Source: Haemophilus sp. C1 (GTDB taxonomy: Bacteria > Pseudomonadota > Gammaproteobacteria > Enterobacterales > Pasteurellaceae). From it: DNA of 21,823 bases. This document shows, in pieces, positions 8,375-16,737 of the stretch. The DNA is taken from positions 1-21,823 of the forward strand of contig NZ_LDVZ01000025.1 in the NCBI RefSeq assembly GCF_001276515.1. Direction: 5' to 3'. The translations under genes and the position numbers were made by a program. The notes under the pieces were generated by a model. That model made no database searches, was not told the origin of the DNA, and saw only the letters and a list, made by a program, of their open reading frames with translations. Within the stretch, counting starts at the first letter, position 1, and each line of letters begins with the position of its first letter.

Positions 8375-9079
8375 TTAATAAGAAAAAGTTGTATTGATAT
8401 CAAATGTGCCACATTCCATATTTTCACTGAAGCACAAAATAGGATTTTCACCCAACACAGTTGCCATTTCATTTTGTATATGAAGTGCAGAACCTTCAGG
8501 TAAGGCATATACAAGTGCGGTTGGATTAACGAGTAAAAATTCAGCCAAACGTTCTTCTCGGCTTTCGCCATTATGACCTTGCATTTTACCTGAAATAAAG
8601 TGCGGATTAATTTGATGAGGAAAAAGCTGTAATGCTTGAAATGAAGGAGGATAAGTAATCGGCATATCATTCGTTGTCATAATGGATGCACCCACTACAT
8701 TTGCCCCAGCACTCCAACCAAAATAAGGCGTACTGTTATTCACTTTTTCACGAATGATATCAATTAAATTGTGTTCATAAAGCTGTTTTAACAAACAAAA
8801 TGTATTCCCGCCGCCAATAGCGATGACATCTGCTTGTTCAATAATATCTCGATGCTGTTTACCATGATGAACGGAAACAATATTCATCTCTAAATAAGAA
8901 AGTGCATTTTGCACAGTTTTTTCGTATTCATCAAAAGTGCGGCGTACCCCAGCATAAGGCACAAAAGCAATTGTTTTACCACGATAATCCGCCAAGAAAT
9001 TTTGTAACCAAGGTAGAGTGTGTTCAAGATAACCTGTGTTCTTGTATTTTGAGCTACTGAGCAGTAACATGTTTTTCAT
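8375..9079 (-). CDS. pepE: Peptidase E, alpha-aspartyl dipeptidase
   Basis: This cytoplasmic serine peptidase of family S51 hydrolyses dipeptides with an N-terminal aspartate. The nucleophile is Ser123 in GWSAGANV. His160 (NPHF) and Asp138 correspond to Salmonella residues 120, 157 and 135, each shifted by three. The GGGNTF loop (89-94) is also family-typical. Length (234) is normal. AGGAG precedes the ATG. It is first in an operon with the DcuC-like carrier, which suggests that released aspartate or its fumarate product is exchanged across the membrane (inference). One perfect uptake core (8513-8521) lies inside the gene. A dyad sits over the likely transcription start. Confidence 0.97.
   Translation of the reverse strand: MKNMLLLSSSKYKNTGYLEHTLPWLQNFLADYRGKTIAFVPYAGVRRTFDEYEKTVQNALSYLEMNIVSVHHGKQHRDIIEQADVIAIGGGNTFCLLKQLYEHNLIDIIREKVNNSTPYFGWSAGANVVGASIMTTNDMPITYPPSFQALQLFPHQINPHFISGKMQGHNGESREERLAEFLLVNPTALVYALPEGSALHIQNEMATVLGENPILCFSENMECGTFDINTTFSY
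8513..8521 (+). repeat. DNA uptake signal sequence inside pepE
   Basis: A perfect AAGTGCGGT core is embedded in the pepE coding region on the strand opposite to the gene. Two one-mismatch copies in the same gene (near 8598 and 8945) are decayed or incipient sites. Confidence 0.9.
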
Positions 9080-9097
9080 TTTCTACTCCTTTTTATA

Positions 9098-9144
9098 GGT
9101 ATTTAGAAATACCGATATTACGCTTAGAAAAGGTTAATTTTCAA
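9098..9144 (-). promoter_or_regulatory. pepE promoter with dyad at the transcription start
   Basis: Read leftward, TTGAAA (9139-9144), an 18-bp spacer and TAATAT (9115-9120) form a good sigma70 promoter. Immediately downstream, covering the predicted start, is a dyad with 7-base arms, GGTATTT and AAATACC (9098-9104 and 9107-9113). This placement fits a repressor operator. The regulator is unknown. The nearby Lrp-type gene is one candidate, although the sequence is not a clear Lrp site. Confidence 0.6.
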
Positions 9145-9201
9145 CGAAAAATTATTATTGTTTGACGAATATCAAAAAATAAATCATATCAGGAGAAAAC
9201 T

Positions 9202-10437
9202 ATGTCAATTAATCTTAATCGTGTTCAAAATTTAATTGAAAAACTGGCTTTTATTTCATCAGTACCAAACGAGCTGACTCGCTTAGCTTTTACAGAGGAG
9301 GATGAAAAGGCCCATAATATGATTATTGAATTATGTAAAGAATATGATTTATCTATTCGTCGAGATTCAATTGGAAATCTTTTTATTCGTAAGGCAGGTA
9401 AAGAAGATTTTTTACCTGCAGTTGCATTCGGATCGCATATTGATACTGTTGTGAATGCGGGTAAATTTGATGGTCCTTTGGGATCTGTTGCTGGGTTGGA
9501 AATTCTTTTGCAATTGTGTGAACAGAATATTCAGACTCGTTATCCTTTAGAATTGATAATTTTTACTTGTGAAGAATCGAGTAGATTTAATTTTGCTACA
9601 TTGGGTAGTAAAGTTATGTGTGGTATAGTAAATCAAGAAAAATTAAGTTTGTTACGTGATAAACAAGGAAAGGGTTTATCAGAAGCTATGGCTGAAGTAG
9701 GAATGAATTTTAATTTGATTAATCAAGCAAAACGTGATGCAAAGGAATTTAAATGTTTTTTTGAACTTCATATAGAACAAGGCCCTCGTTTAGAGAATGA
9801 AGGAAAAACAATAGGTGTTGTGACAGGTATTGCTGCTCCAATTCGTGCAATTGTTAAAATTAAAGGACAAGCGGATCATTCAGGAGCAACAGCAATGCAT
9901 TATCGTCATGATGCATTGTTAGGAGGAGCTGAATTATCACTTGCTATTGAGCAAGCGGCTATTCAAGCTGGACATTCTACAGTAGCTACTGTAGGTAATA
10001 TTACAGCTAAACCAGGAGTAATGAATGTTGTGCCAGGATATTGTGAATTATTAGTAGATATTCGAGGTACACATGTACAAGCTAGAGATTCTGTATTTGA
10101 ATTATTACAAGAGGAAGTTAGTAAAGTTTCAGAAAAAAGAGGTTTATTAATTGAGTTACAACTTATTTCAAAAGATAATCCAATAGTATTACCTGAAAAT
10201 ATGGTAAACCAAATAGCTGAAACTGCACATTCCCTTGGTTATTCTTACGAAATAATGCCAAGTGGTGCTGGACATGATGCAATGCATATGGCAACACTTT
10301 GTCCGACAGGTATGATTTTTGTTCCATCTCATTTGGGAATTAGTCATAACCCTCTTGAATTTACTGATTGGAAATATATAGAGGCAGGAATTAAAGTTTT
10401 ACAAAAAGTTATATTAGAACAGGCTGAAGTTTGTTAA
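9202..10437 (+). CDS. Zn/Mn-dependent M20 amidohydrolase of the N-carbamoyl-L-amino acid / allantoate amidohydrolase family
   Basis: This cytoplasmic hydrolase belongs to the HyuC/AllC/beta-ureidopropionase branch. The metal-site motif GSHIDT has His79, and FDGPLG has Asp90. CEES follows, then FELHIEQGP, whose His-x-Glu is characteristic of this branch. GQADHSGATAM and PSGAGHDAMHM belong to the dimerisation and C-terminal metal motifs. Length (411) is typical. The family acts on N-carbamoyl-amino acids, ureidoglycolate/allantoate or ureidopropionate, and sequence alone does not decide which. It is transcribed divergently from pepE, with AGGAG before the ATG, and ends in the terminator at 10441. 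No purine or hydantoin degradation genes are nearby, so its role may be cleaving carbamoyl or acyl amino acids for the neighbouring arginine/citrulline genes (inference). Confidence 0.88.
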   Translation: MSINLNRVQNLIEKLAFISSVPNELTRLAFTEEDEKAHNMIIELCKEYDLSIRRDSIGNLFIRKAGKEDFLPAVAFGSHIDTVVNAGKFDGPLGSVAGLEILLQLCEQNIQTRYPLELIIFTCEESSRFNFATLGSKVMCGIVNQEKLSLLRDKQGKGLSEAMAEVGMNFNLINQAKRDAKEFKCFFELHIEQGPRLENEGKTIGVVTGIAAPIRAIVKIKGQADHSGATAMHYRHDALLGGAELSLAIEQAAIQAGHSTVATVGNITAKPGVMNVVPGYCELLVDIRGTHVQARDSVFELLQEEVSKVSEKRGLLIELQLISKDNPIVLPENMVNQIAETAHSLGYSYEIMPSGAGHDAMHMATLCPTGMIFVPSHLGISHNPLEFTDWKYIEAGIKVLQKVILEQAEVC

Positions 10438-10440
10438 TTA

Positions 10441-10478
10441 TTATAAAAACTCGTATAAATAATGCGAGTTTTTTATAA
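10441..10478. terminator. Bidirectional terminator between the HyuC-like gene and the Lrp-type gene
   Basis: AAAACTCG and CGAGTTTT form a stem around an 11-base loop. It is extended by TTATAA on both sides with a one-base bulge. The right arm overlaps the stop codon of the leftward regulator gene (10473-10475), so the convergent genes share it. Confidence 0.82.
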
Positions 10479-10940
10479 AGGCAACTCAGTTGTTGATTTA
10501 ACCGTTTTTAGTGTTACTTCTGATTTTAATGTTTTAATGCCAAGCCTAGAATTGAGATAAGTGGTTTTAATGTGGTTAAATTCTTCTAAATCTGATACAC
10601 AAAGCTTCAAAAGAAAATCGAAAGTTCCTGCCATAAAATGACATTCGATGATCTGTGGGATTAATTTTACCTCAAAAATAAACCGCTCTTTTAATTCAGT
10701 ATCTTCTTCAAAGAAAGAACCTAATGCATAAACGATAAGATGACAATTTACTTTCTTGGGATTCAATAAGGCAACATAACTATCAATTACGCCGCTTTCT
10801 TCCAGTTGATTTACTCGGCGTAAACAAGCTGAATTTGAAAGTCCTATTTCGTTAGCCAGTTCATTATTTTGTAATCGACCATTGCGTTGCAATGCTTTAA
10901 GAATACGGGTATCGATATTGTCGAAGCGTTTTTTAAGCAT
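10473..10940 (-). CDS. Lrp/AsnC family transcriptional regulator
   Basis: This DNA-binding regulator responds to amino acids. The N-terminal helix-turn-helix (about 9-60) has the family pattern IDTRILKALQRNGR, then SNSACLRRVNQLEESGVI. The ligand-binding RAM domain (about 70-145) contains CHFMAGTFDFLLKL. Length (155) is standard. AAGGA precedes the ATG. It sits between the HyuC-like gene and the arc operon, so a role in controlling amino-acid or peptide catabolism next door is plausible but not shown. It is not clearly global Lrp, whose sequence I would expect to be closer to the E. coli protein. Confidence 0.92.
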   Translation of the reverse strand: MLKKRFDNIDTRILKALQRNGRLQNNELANEIGLSNSACLRRVNQLEESGVIDSYVALLNPKKVNCHLIVYALGSFFEEDTELKERFIFEVKLIPQIIECHFMAGTFDFLLKLCVSDLEEFNHIKTTYLNSRLGIKTLKSEVTLKTVKSTTELPL

Positions 10941-10980
10941 AGTAAATCCTTTTTATGCTAACAAAAAAGATAACTTATTA

Positions 10981-11017
10981 TAAAAGAAACCGCCTAGAAA
11001 AACTGTGATCTAGGCGG
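10981..11017 (-). terminator. Terminator of the arcB-arcC-yfcC operon
   Basis: Arms CCGCCTAGA (10990-10998) and TCTAGGCGG (11009-11017) pair perfectly around a 10-base loop. Leftward they are followed by TTTCTTTTA. The hairpin begins 17 bases past the yfcC stop codon. Confidence 0.9.
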
Positions 11018-11033
11018 CAATTTGACTAATTAG

Positions 11034-12563
11034 TTAAACACTATATAAAGATACTTGTACTACCAATAAAATGGAACCAATTAGCAATAAGCATCCAATC
11101 ATTGGCATGACGAATTTAACCCATCTATCAAATGGAATATGCAACATTTGGAGTGTCACCAATACTAATCCTGTTGGTGCCAAGAATAGCATTGCATATT
11201 GTCCCCAGTTGTAAGCGGAAACCACGATATCGCGTGGAATACCCACTGAGTCAGCAAGTGGTGCCATAATTGGCATTGAAAGTACGGCTAAACCAGAAGA
11301 AGATGGTACGATTAAACCTAGGAAAATAAATACGACTAATTGGCCTAAGATGAATACGCTACCTGGCATACCACTAACCACATTAGACATATAATCAAGG
11401 ATAGTGTCAGAAATCATACCTTGTTCGAGTACTAAGTTTACGCCACGAGCAAGACCAATGATTAAGGACACGCCTACTAATTCTGATGCACCTTCAGTGA
11501 AGGATTCCACAATATCTTTTTCAGACAAGCCACTAATAAACATAATGATGATAGTAATGGCAAGGAAAGATGCAGCCATTTGAGGGAACCACCATCCGCC
11601 AACCATTACACCCCAAATCATAATAGGGAATGCAATACAGAAAAGTGTTAAGATTAATTTGCGACGAGCTGAGAATTCGATAGTTGCATTTGGATCAAAG
11701 TTCTTCATATAACGTTGGCGAAATTCTTCGCGATCGTCATAAGTGAAAGAAAAACTTGGGTCAGCTTTAATTTTTTTACAGTACCAATAAAGATATGCGA
11801 TTACGCAAGTAGCCCCTAAAACCAAACCTAGAGCACGGAAACCAATACCTTCAGTAAATTGAATACCAGCTGCATTTGATGCGATAACAACGGAGAATGG
11901 GTTAATTGTAGAGAATGCAGTTCCCATAGATGAAGCAAGGAATATAGCCCCTACGCAGACTATCGCATCGTATCCCAGAGCCAAGAATACCGGCACTAGA
12001 ATTGGATAGAATGCCACGGCCTCTTCTTCAATACCGCATGTTGTGCCACCTAACACCATTAAGACGGATACGCTGAATACAATAAAAAACTCATTACCTT
12101 TGGTTTTTTTCGCGAGAGCCATCAAACCAGCATTAAAAGAACCGGTTCGGTTAATAACACCAATCATACCCCCTAATACGAAGATAAAGACCATGACATC
12201 AACGGCTTCGATAGTTCCTTCCACCATACTTTTTGTGATGTCTTCAATGCCTTTGTGGTGTTGTTCTACACGTTGATAGGTACCAGGAATAGCGATTGGT
12301 TTTTTGATTACGCCTTCGGTGAAGTTGGAGAGTTTAATTTTGATATTGAGATTATCAAGAGTGTCTGTTGTGGCGGGATAAGTTTTATCGTCAACGCCGT
12401 AAGCTTTGACAACAAATACATTATCAGTGGAATTATATGTTAATTTTGAATATGAACCGGATGGAATTACCCAGGTCAATCCAACAGCGAGAATTAATAT
12501 TGCAAATAAAATGGTAAACGCTGATGGGAAATTAAACGTTTTCTTCTTTTTGGACGCATCCAT
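11034..12563 (-). CDS. YfcC/ArcD-family transporter, probable arginine- or citrulline/ornithine antiporter
   Basis: This inner-membrane carrier has 509 residues and about 11-12 hydrophobic segments. An N-terminal hydrophobic segment (about 12-30) precedes a soluble stretch (about 35-110), and the main bundle follows. Family-typical stretches are GGTTCGIEEEAVAFYPI, FSTINPFSVVIAS and VPSSSGLAVLSMPIMAPLAD. The YfcC family overlaps the basic amino-acid antiporters (ArcD/ArcE) that exchange arginine or citrulline for ornithine. Third place behind arcB and arcC strongly supports that role, but the substrate is inferred. AAGGAG precedes the ATG. A 105-bp gap containing paired uptake signals separates it from arcC, which could make its expression differ from that of arcBC. 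Confidence 0.85.
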   Translation of the reverse strand: MDASKKKKTFNFPSAFTILFAILILAVGLTWVIPSGSYSKLTYNSTDNVFVVKAYGVDDKTYPATTDTLDNLNIKIKLSNFTEGVIKKPIAIPGTYQRVEQHHKGIEDITKSMVEGTIEAVDVMVFIFVLGGMIGVINRTGSFNAGLMALAKKTKGNEFFIVFSVSVLMVLGGTTCGIEEEAVAFYPILVPVFLALGYDAIVCVGAIFLASSMGTAFSTINPFSVVIASNAAGIQFTEGIGFRALGLVLGATCVIAYLYWYCKKIKADPSFSFTYDDREEFRQRYMKNFDPNATIEFSARRKLILTLFCIAFPIMIWGVMVGGWWFPQMAASFLAITIIIMFISGLSEKDIVESFTEGASELVGVSLIIGLARGVNLVLEQGMISDTILDYMSNVVSGMPGSVFILGQLVVFIFLGLIVPSSSGLAVLSMPIMAPLADSVGIPRDIVVSAYNWGQYAMLFLAPTGLVLVTLQMLHIPFDRWVKFVMPMIGCLLLIGSILLVVQVSLYSV

Positions 12564-12583
12564 AGCGAGCTCCTTATGTGTAA

Positions 12584-12636
12584 CGTTTAAAGTGCGGTTG
12601 GTAAAAACATCGGTTAAACGAACCGCACTTTTTACC
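12584..12636 (-). promoter_or_regulatory. USS pair with permuted inverted repeats between arcC and yfcC
   Basis: Perfect uptake cores at 12590-12598 and 12622-12630 face each other, giving an 11-bp stem (12589-12599 with 12621-12631). Two further inverted pairs cross it: CGTTTAA/TTAAACG (12584-12590 with 12614-12620) and GGTAAAAA/TTTTTACC (12600-12607 with 12629-12636). The three hairpins cannot all form together. Leftward there is no strong T run after the USS stem, so it may attenuate transcription rather than fully stop it. Confidence 0.65.
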
Positions 12637-12668
12637 TTGAGAATGACCTCTCAAAGTTCTTTTATTAT

Positions 12669-13601
12669 TTAGGCATAATAGGATATGCCTTCAGCTTTTT
12701 TCGTAATACGAGTACCAGCTTTTCCTTTCACAATGTCCACAATATCAGATAAAGAGCCTATTACTGCATCTTTTCCTGTTTGTTTCGCAAAGTTGATCGC
12801 GGCTTGTACTTTCGGCCCCATGGAACCTGCAGCGAAACCAAGTTCTGAAATGGCTTCAGGTGATGCGACAGAAATTGCTTTTTGAGTTGGTTTACCCCAA
12901 TCTACGAAAGTTGCAGAAACATCAGTTGCGATGATAAATAAATCCGCATCAAGATTTTCCGCAAGTAAAGCTGAACATAAATCTTTGTCGATAACGGCTT
13001 CAACACCTTGTAAATTATGGTTTTCATCATAATAGGTCGGGATACCGCCGCCACCCGCACAAATTACGATACTGCCTTTTTCAAGCAACCATTTGACCGG
13101 ACGAATTTCAAAAATACGTTTTGGTAATGGACTTGGTACAACGCGACGATATTTATCACCATCTTGTGCGATAGACCAATTTTTTTCTTTTGCCAAACGT
13201 TCAGCTTCTTCTTTCGTATAAACAGGGCCAATTGGTTTAGTTGGATTTTTGAAAGCTGGGTCGTTGATATCAACTTCTACTTGAGATAATAAAGTTGCAA
13301 ATGGCACTTCAAATGGAACTAAATTACCGAGTTCTTGTTGAATCATATAACCAATCATTCCTACTGACTCTGCACCTAATACATCTAAAGGATAGGTTGG
13401 CACATCAGTATAGGCAGCGCCTTGTAAGGCGAGCAAACCAACTTGTGGGCCATTACCGTGTGCTATCACTAATTCATTATTTGGCCAAATTTTAGCAATT
13501 TGCTCACAAGCAATGCGAACATTTTGTCGTTGATTTTCGGCTGTCAGCGGCTCTCCGCGTCGTAATAACGCATTACCGCCTAATGCAATCACTATTCTCA
13601 T
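12669..13601 (-). CDS. arcC: Carbamate kinase
   Basis: It makes ATP from carbamoyl phosphate and ADP, releasing ammonia and CO2, in the cytoplasm. It is the energy-yielding last step of arginine or citrulline fermentation. The N-terminus [13 protein letters not shown] (5-17) and [11 protein letters not shown] (48-58) are the amino-acid-kinase substrate loops of this enzyme. CAGGGGIP and AVIDKDL(C/A)SALLA mark the nucleotide and carbamate sites, and [10 protein letters not shown] is near the C-terminus. Length (310) is normal. It begins 9 bp after arcB with AAGGAGG just before the ATG, so the two are co-transcribed and probably translationally balanced. Confidence 0.97.
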   Translation of the reverse strand: MRIVIALGGNALLRRGEPLTAENQRQNVRIACEQIAKIWPNNELVIAHGNGPQVGLLALQGAAYTDVPTYPLDVLGAESVGMIGYMIQQELGNLVPFEVPFATLLSQVEVDINDPAFKNPTKPIGPVYTKEEAERLAKEKNWSIAQDGDKYRRVVPSPLPKRIFEIRPVKWLLEKGSIVICAGGGGIPTYYDENHNLQGVEAVIDKDLCSALLAENLDADLFIIATDVSATFVDWGKPTQKAISVASPEAISELGFAAGSMGPKVQAAINFAKQTGKDAVIGSLSDIVDIVKGKAGTRITKKAEGISYYA

Positions 13602-13610
13602 ACTGCCTCC

Positions 13611-14615
13611 TTATGCCAAACTTGCTACCATTACCGCTTTAATTGTGTGCATACGGTTTTCTGCTTGTTCAAATGCAATGTTCATTGGAGATTCAAATAC
13701 GTCTTCAGTTACTTCAATACCATTAGCTAATTCAGGATATTTTTCAGCAATTTGACGACCAACTTTGGTTTCACTGTTATGGAAGGCAGGTAAGCAGTGC
13801 ATAAATTTCACTTTTGGATTACCAGTGCGTTTCATTAATTCTGGGGTTACTTGATAAGGAAGTAATAATTTAATGCGTTCGCCCCAAGTTTCTAATGGTT
13901 CACCCATTGAAACCCACACATCAGTATGGACAAAATCTACACCTTTCACCGCTTTGTCGATATCTTCAGTTACAGTAATACGAGCACCACTTTCTTTCGC
14001 AAATTTTTCGCACATTTCTACAAGACTTGCTTCTGGTAATAATGCTTTAGGTCCACAAATCCGCACATCCATACCTAATTTTGCACCAATTAATAAAAGT
14101 GAATTACCCATGTTATTGCGAGCATCCCCAATATATACATAGCTAATTTCGCTTAATGGTTTGTCGCAATGTTCAATCATGGTAAGTACGTCGGCAAGCA
14201 TTTGTGTTGGGTGGAATTCATCGGTTAAACCATTGAATACTGGTACACCAGCATAATCAGCAAGTTCTTGAACGATACTTTGTTTAAAGCCACGATATTC
14301 AATACCATCATACATTCTGCCTAATACGCGGGCGGTATCTTTCATACTTTCTTTGTGGCCAATTTGGGAGGAGTTAGGGTCGATGTAGGTGACTTGAGCG
14401 CCTTGGTCATGAGCGGCGACTTCGAATGCACAACGTGTGCGGGTGGAGGTTTTTTCAAAGATGAGCGCGATATTTTTGCCTTTTAATTTTTGTTGTTCTG
14501 TGCCTGCATATTTGGCTCGTTTCAAATCTCGGGAGAGATCTAAGAGATATTTAATTTCACGTTCTGTGTGATGAACAAGACTAAGTAAATGTCTATTTTT
14601 CATATTGAAAGCCAT
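13611..14615 (-). CDS. arcB: Ornithine carbamoyltransferase, probably catabolic
   Basis: It interconverts citrulline plus phosphate with ornithine plus carbamoyl phosphate. The carbamoyl-phosphate loop STRTR is at 57-61, HPTQ at 135-138, the mobile VSMGE loop follows, and HCLPAFH holds the catalytic cysteine. Length (334) is normal. Catabolic rather than biosynthetic use is inferred from the operon: carbamate kinase and an ArcD-like carrier follow, while no other arginine biosynthesis gene is nearby. AAGGAG precedes the ATG. No arginine deiminase (arcA) is in the window, so the pathway here would start from citrulline. Confidence 0.96.
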   Translation of the reverse strand: MAFNMKNRHLLSLVHHTEREIKYLLDLSRDLKRAKYAGTEQQKLKGKNIALIFEKTSTRTRCAFEVAAHDQGAQVTYIDPNSSQIGHKESMKDTARVLGRMYDGIEYRGFKQSIVQELADYAGVPVFNGLTDEFHPTQMLADVLTMIEHCDKPLSEISYVYIGDARNNMGNSLLLIGAKLGMDVRICGPKALLPEASLVEMCEKFAKESGARITVTEDIDKAVKGVDFVHTDVWVSMGEPLETWGERIKLLLPYQVTPELMKRTGNPKVKFMHCLPAFHNSETKVGRQIAEKYPELANGIEVTEDVFESPMNIAFEQAENRMHTIKAVMVASLA

Positions 14616-14708
14616 AATAATCTCCTTGTGTTTTGACTATCCATTGGGGAATAAACATACATCATTCGAGATACTGCTTGTCGTTCGAACAGTTGCATTA
14701 TAAGAGAA

Positions 14709-14737
14709 ATAAAATGAAATTTGTTATCGTTTTTCAA
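14709..14737 (-). promoter_or_regulatory. Candidate sigma70 promoter of the arcB operon
   Basis: Read leftward, TTGAAA (14732-14737) and TTTTAT (14709-14714) have a 17-bp spacer. They predict a leader of about 85 bases. I did not find a convincing ArgR box in the 366-bp gap between arcB and hcp. That gap otherwise holds this promoter, the hcp control region and AT-rich sequence. Confidence 0.5.
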
Positions 14738-14838
14738 CTGGTAATGCCAATATATAGAATTTTATTGCGTGGTTTTTAGTATTGTTAGAATTTGTGTTCT
14801 TTCAAATAAAAATAGATTAATTCGTTATTGGTATTAAT

Positions 14839-14852
14839 TTAATCTAGATCAA
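14839..14852 (+). promoter_or_regulatory. Candidate FNR box upstream of hcp
   Basis: TTAAT-CTAG-ATCAA differs from the FNR consensus TTGAT-N4-ATCAA at one base. It is centred about 136 bases before the hcp ATG. FNR activation of hcp is established in E. coli. The distance to a start site cannot be fixed here, because no clear -10 element sits at the ideal spacing. TATCTA at 14884 is one option. Confidence 0.5.
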
Positions 14853-14981
14853 ACAAATTCTAATTAATCTAAATTTCCTTTTGTATCTAGTAGAAAAAAG
14901 GTTTTATCATTTTTTTATAAATCTGAGTGATTTTATCGGGTTTATAACGAAACTTTCTATTCTAATCAAAAGGACTTAATT

Positions 14982-16634
14982 ATGTACTGCGTACAATGCG
15001 AACAAACAATGCGTACACCTGTGGGTAACGGTTGTAGTTACTCTCAAGGAATGTGCGGTAAAACTGCGGAAACTTCTGATTTACAAGACCTCCTTGTTGC
15101 AACTCTGCAAAGCTTATCTGCTTGGGCTATTCAAGCGAGAGATTTAGCTATTATCGATAATGAAATTGATGCTTTTACGGCACAAGCATTTTTTTCTACC
15201 TTGACTAATGTAAACTTTGATTCTCAACGTATAGTTGAATATGCGCAACAAGCCATCGCTTATCGCGATAATTTAATGAAACGCTGCCGTACACTAAATC
15301 CAAGTATTGATATAAACCATCCATTAGCTCATTTACAGCTTGAAGGCGCAACGATTTCTGATTTAACAAAACAAGCAGCGAATTTTGCCCTAAATTCTGA
15401 CCGCACTTTGATTGGGGAAGAAGTACATGGCGTGCGTATGCTTTGTTTATACGGTTTAAAAGGTGCGGCTGCTTATATGGAACATGCCCATGTTTTAGGT
15501 AAATTTGATAATGAGGTATATCGTCAATTCCATGAGTTTATGGCGTGGCTAGGAACAAATCCAAGCGATCTAAATGAATTGTTAGAAAAGGCGCTTGGCA
15601 TCGGTAATATGAATTTTCAAGTAATGAGTTTATTAGATGCGGGTGAAACAGAAGCATTTGGTCATCCTGTTCCCGCAACGGTAAATGTGAAGCCTGTAGC
15701 AGGAAAATGTATTTTAATTTCTGGTCATGATTTAAAAGATTTAAAAGCACTTTTAGAACAAACGGAAGGCACAGGGATAAATATTTATACTCATGGTGAA
15801 ATGTTACCTGCGCATGGTTACCCAGAATTGAAAAAATACAACCATTTAGTTGGTAACTATGGAAGTGGTTGGCAAAATCAGCAGAAAGAATTTGCTAAAT
15901 TCCCTGGCCCCGTAATTATGACCTCTAACTGTATTATTGATCCTAATGTTGGTAATTATGCAGATCGTATTTATACCCGTAGTATTGTGGGCTGGCCTGG
16001 TGTAACGCACATTGAAGATCGTGATTTCAGTCAAGTTATCGCGAAAGCGCAAGAAATGGCAGGATTCCCTTATGATGAATTAGAACACAAAATTACAGTT
16101 GGGTTTGGTCGTCAAACTTTATTAGATGCTTCAGATGCGGTGATTAATCTTGTTGCTGGTGGAAAATTGCGTCATGTTTTCTTAGTGGGCGGTTGTGATG
16201 GCAGCAAAGGTGAACGTAGCTATTACACTGATTTTGCTCGTCAAGTACCAGAAGATTGTGCGATTTTAACTTTAGGTTGTGGTAAATATCGTTTTAATAA
16301 ATTGGATTTTGGCGCTATTGATGGGTTACCTCGCTTGCTAGATGTTGGGCAATGTAATGATGCGTATTCTGCGATAATGCTTGCTGTAAATCTTTCACAA
16401 AAACTAGGTGTTGGCGTTAACGAATTGCCATTAACACTTGTGCTTTCTTGGTTTGAGCAAAAAGCTATTGTTATTTTGCTTACCTTATTGGCGTTAGGTG
16501 TTAAAAATATCTATACAGGGCCGACAGCTCCCGCATTTTTAAATGATAATGTGATGGCATTATTAAATGAAAAATTTGGTTTGCGCGGTTTGACTACGCC
16601 TGAACAAGATATGGCAGAAGCTTTAGCTAAATAA
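14982..16634 (+). CDS. hcp: Hybrid cluster protein, class II (high-affinity NO reductase / protein S-nitrosylase)
   Basis: Hcp reduces nitric oxide to N2O at low concentration, and in E. coli it also S-nitrosylates proteins during anaerobic growth. The N-terminal [2Fe-2S] motif is Cys3, Cys6, Cys18 and Cys25 (C-x2-C-x11-C-x6-C), which defines the facultative-anaerobe class. All ligands of the hybrid 4Fe-2O-2S cluster are visible: His249, Glu273, Cys317, Cys405, Cys433, Cys458, Glu492 and Lys494. Length is 550 residues. A ribosome site AAAGGA lies before the ATG. It is followed by a USS hairpin and then its reductase gene hcr. It contains one perfect uptake core. I recall no hcp at this place in H. 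influenzae Rd, so the pair may be strain- or species-variable. Confidence 0.97.
   Translation: MYCVQCEQTMRTPVGNGCSYSQGMCGKTAETSDLQDLLVATLQSLSAWAIQARDLAIIDNEIDAFTAQAFFSTLTNVNFDSQRIVEYAQQAIAYRDNLMKRCRTLNPSIDINHPLAHLQLEGATISDLTKQAANFALNSDRTLIGEEVHGVRMLCLYGLKGAAAYMEHAHVLGKFDNEVYRQFHEFMAWLGTNPSDLNELLEKALGIGNMNFQVMSLLDAGETEAFGHPVPATVNVKPVAGKCILISGHDLKDLKALLEQTEGTGINIYTHGEMLPAHGYPELKKYNHLVGNYGSGWQNQQKEFAKFPGPVIMTSNCIIDPNVGNYADRIYTRSIVGWPGVTHIEDRDFSQVIAKAQEMAGFPYDELEHKITVGFGRQTLLDASDAVINLVAGGKLRHVFLVGGCDGSKGERSYYTDFARQVPEDCAILTLGCGKYRFNKLDFGAIDGLPRLLDVGQCNDAYSAIMLAVNLSQKLGVGVNELPLTLVLSWFEQKAIVILLTLLALGVKNIYTGPTAPAFLNDNVMALLNEKFGLRGLTTPEQDMAEALAK
15400..15408 (-). repeat. DNA uptake signal sequence inside hcp
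   Basis: A perfect ACCGCACTT core lies within the hcp coding sequence, at codons for Asp-Arg-Thr-Leu (about 140-143). It indicates that hcp has resided in a Haemophilus-type genome long enough to gain uptake sites. Confidence 0.9.
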
Positions 16635-16640
16635 CATTTC

Positions 16641-16719
16641 ATAGAAAAGTGCGGTCGATTTTTTAATTTGTAGTATTAGTTTTATAAACATTTTAAAAAT
16701 CCACCGCACTTTTTTCTAT
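16641..16719 (+). terminator. USS-pair hairpin between hcp and hcr
   Basis: Perfect uptake cores at 16647-16655 and 16703-16711 face each other. They lie inside a longer imperfect stem of about 24 bp, arms 16641-16666 and 16691-16719, beginning with ATAGAAAA and ending with TTCTAT. The right arm contains a run of six or more T's. It can terminate, fully or partly, the hcp transcript 20 bases before hcr begins, which would give hcr less message than hcp. Confidence 0.75.
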
Positions 16720-16737
16720 CTTCAAAGAGAAAATTCT

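Noticed and set aside
9162..9190. TTGACG plus CATATC as a promoter for the HyuC-like gene
   Set aside because: The -10 is very poor and the start would fall on or past the ribosome site, so no promoter is called.
14616..14981. Search for an ArgR box or small gene in the arcB-hcp gap
   Set aside because: No pair of ArgR half-sites and no small open frame with a ribosome site was convincing.
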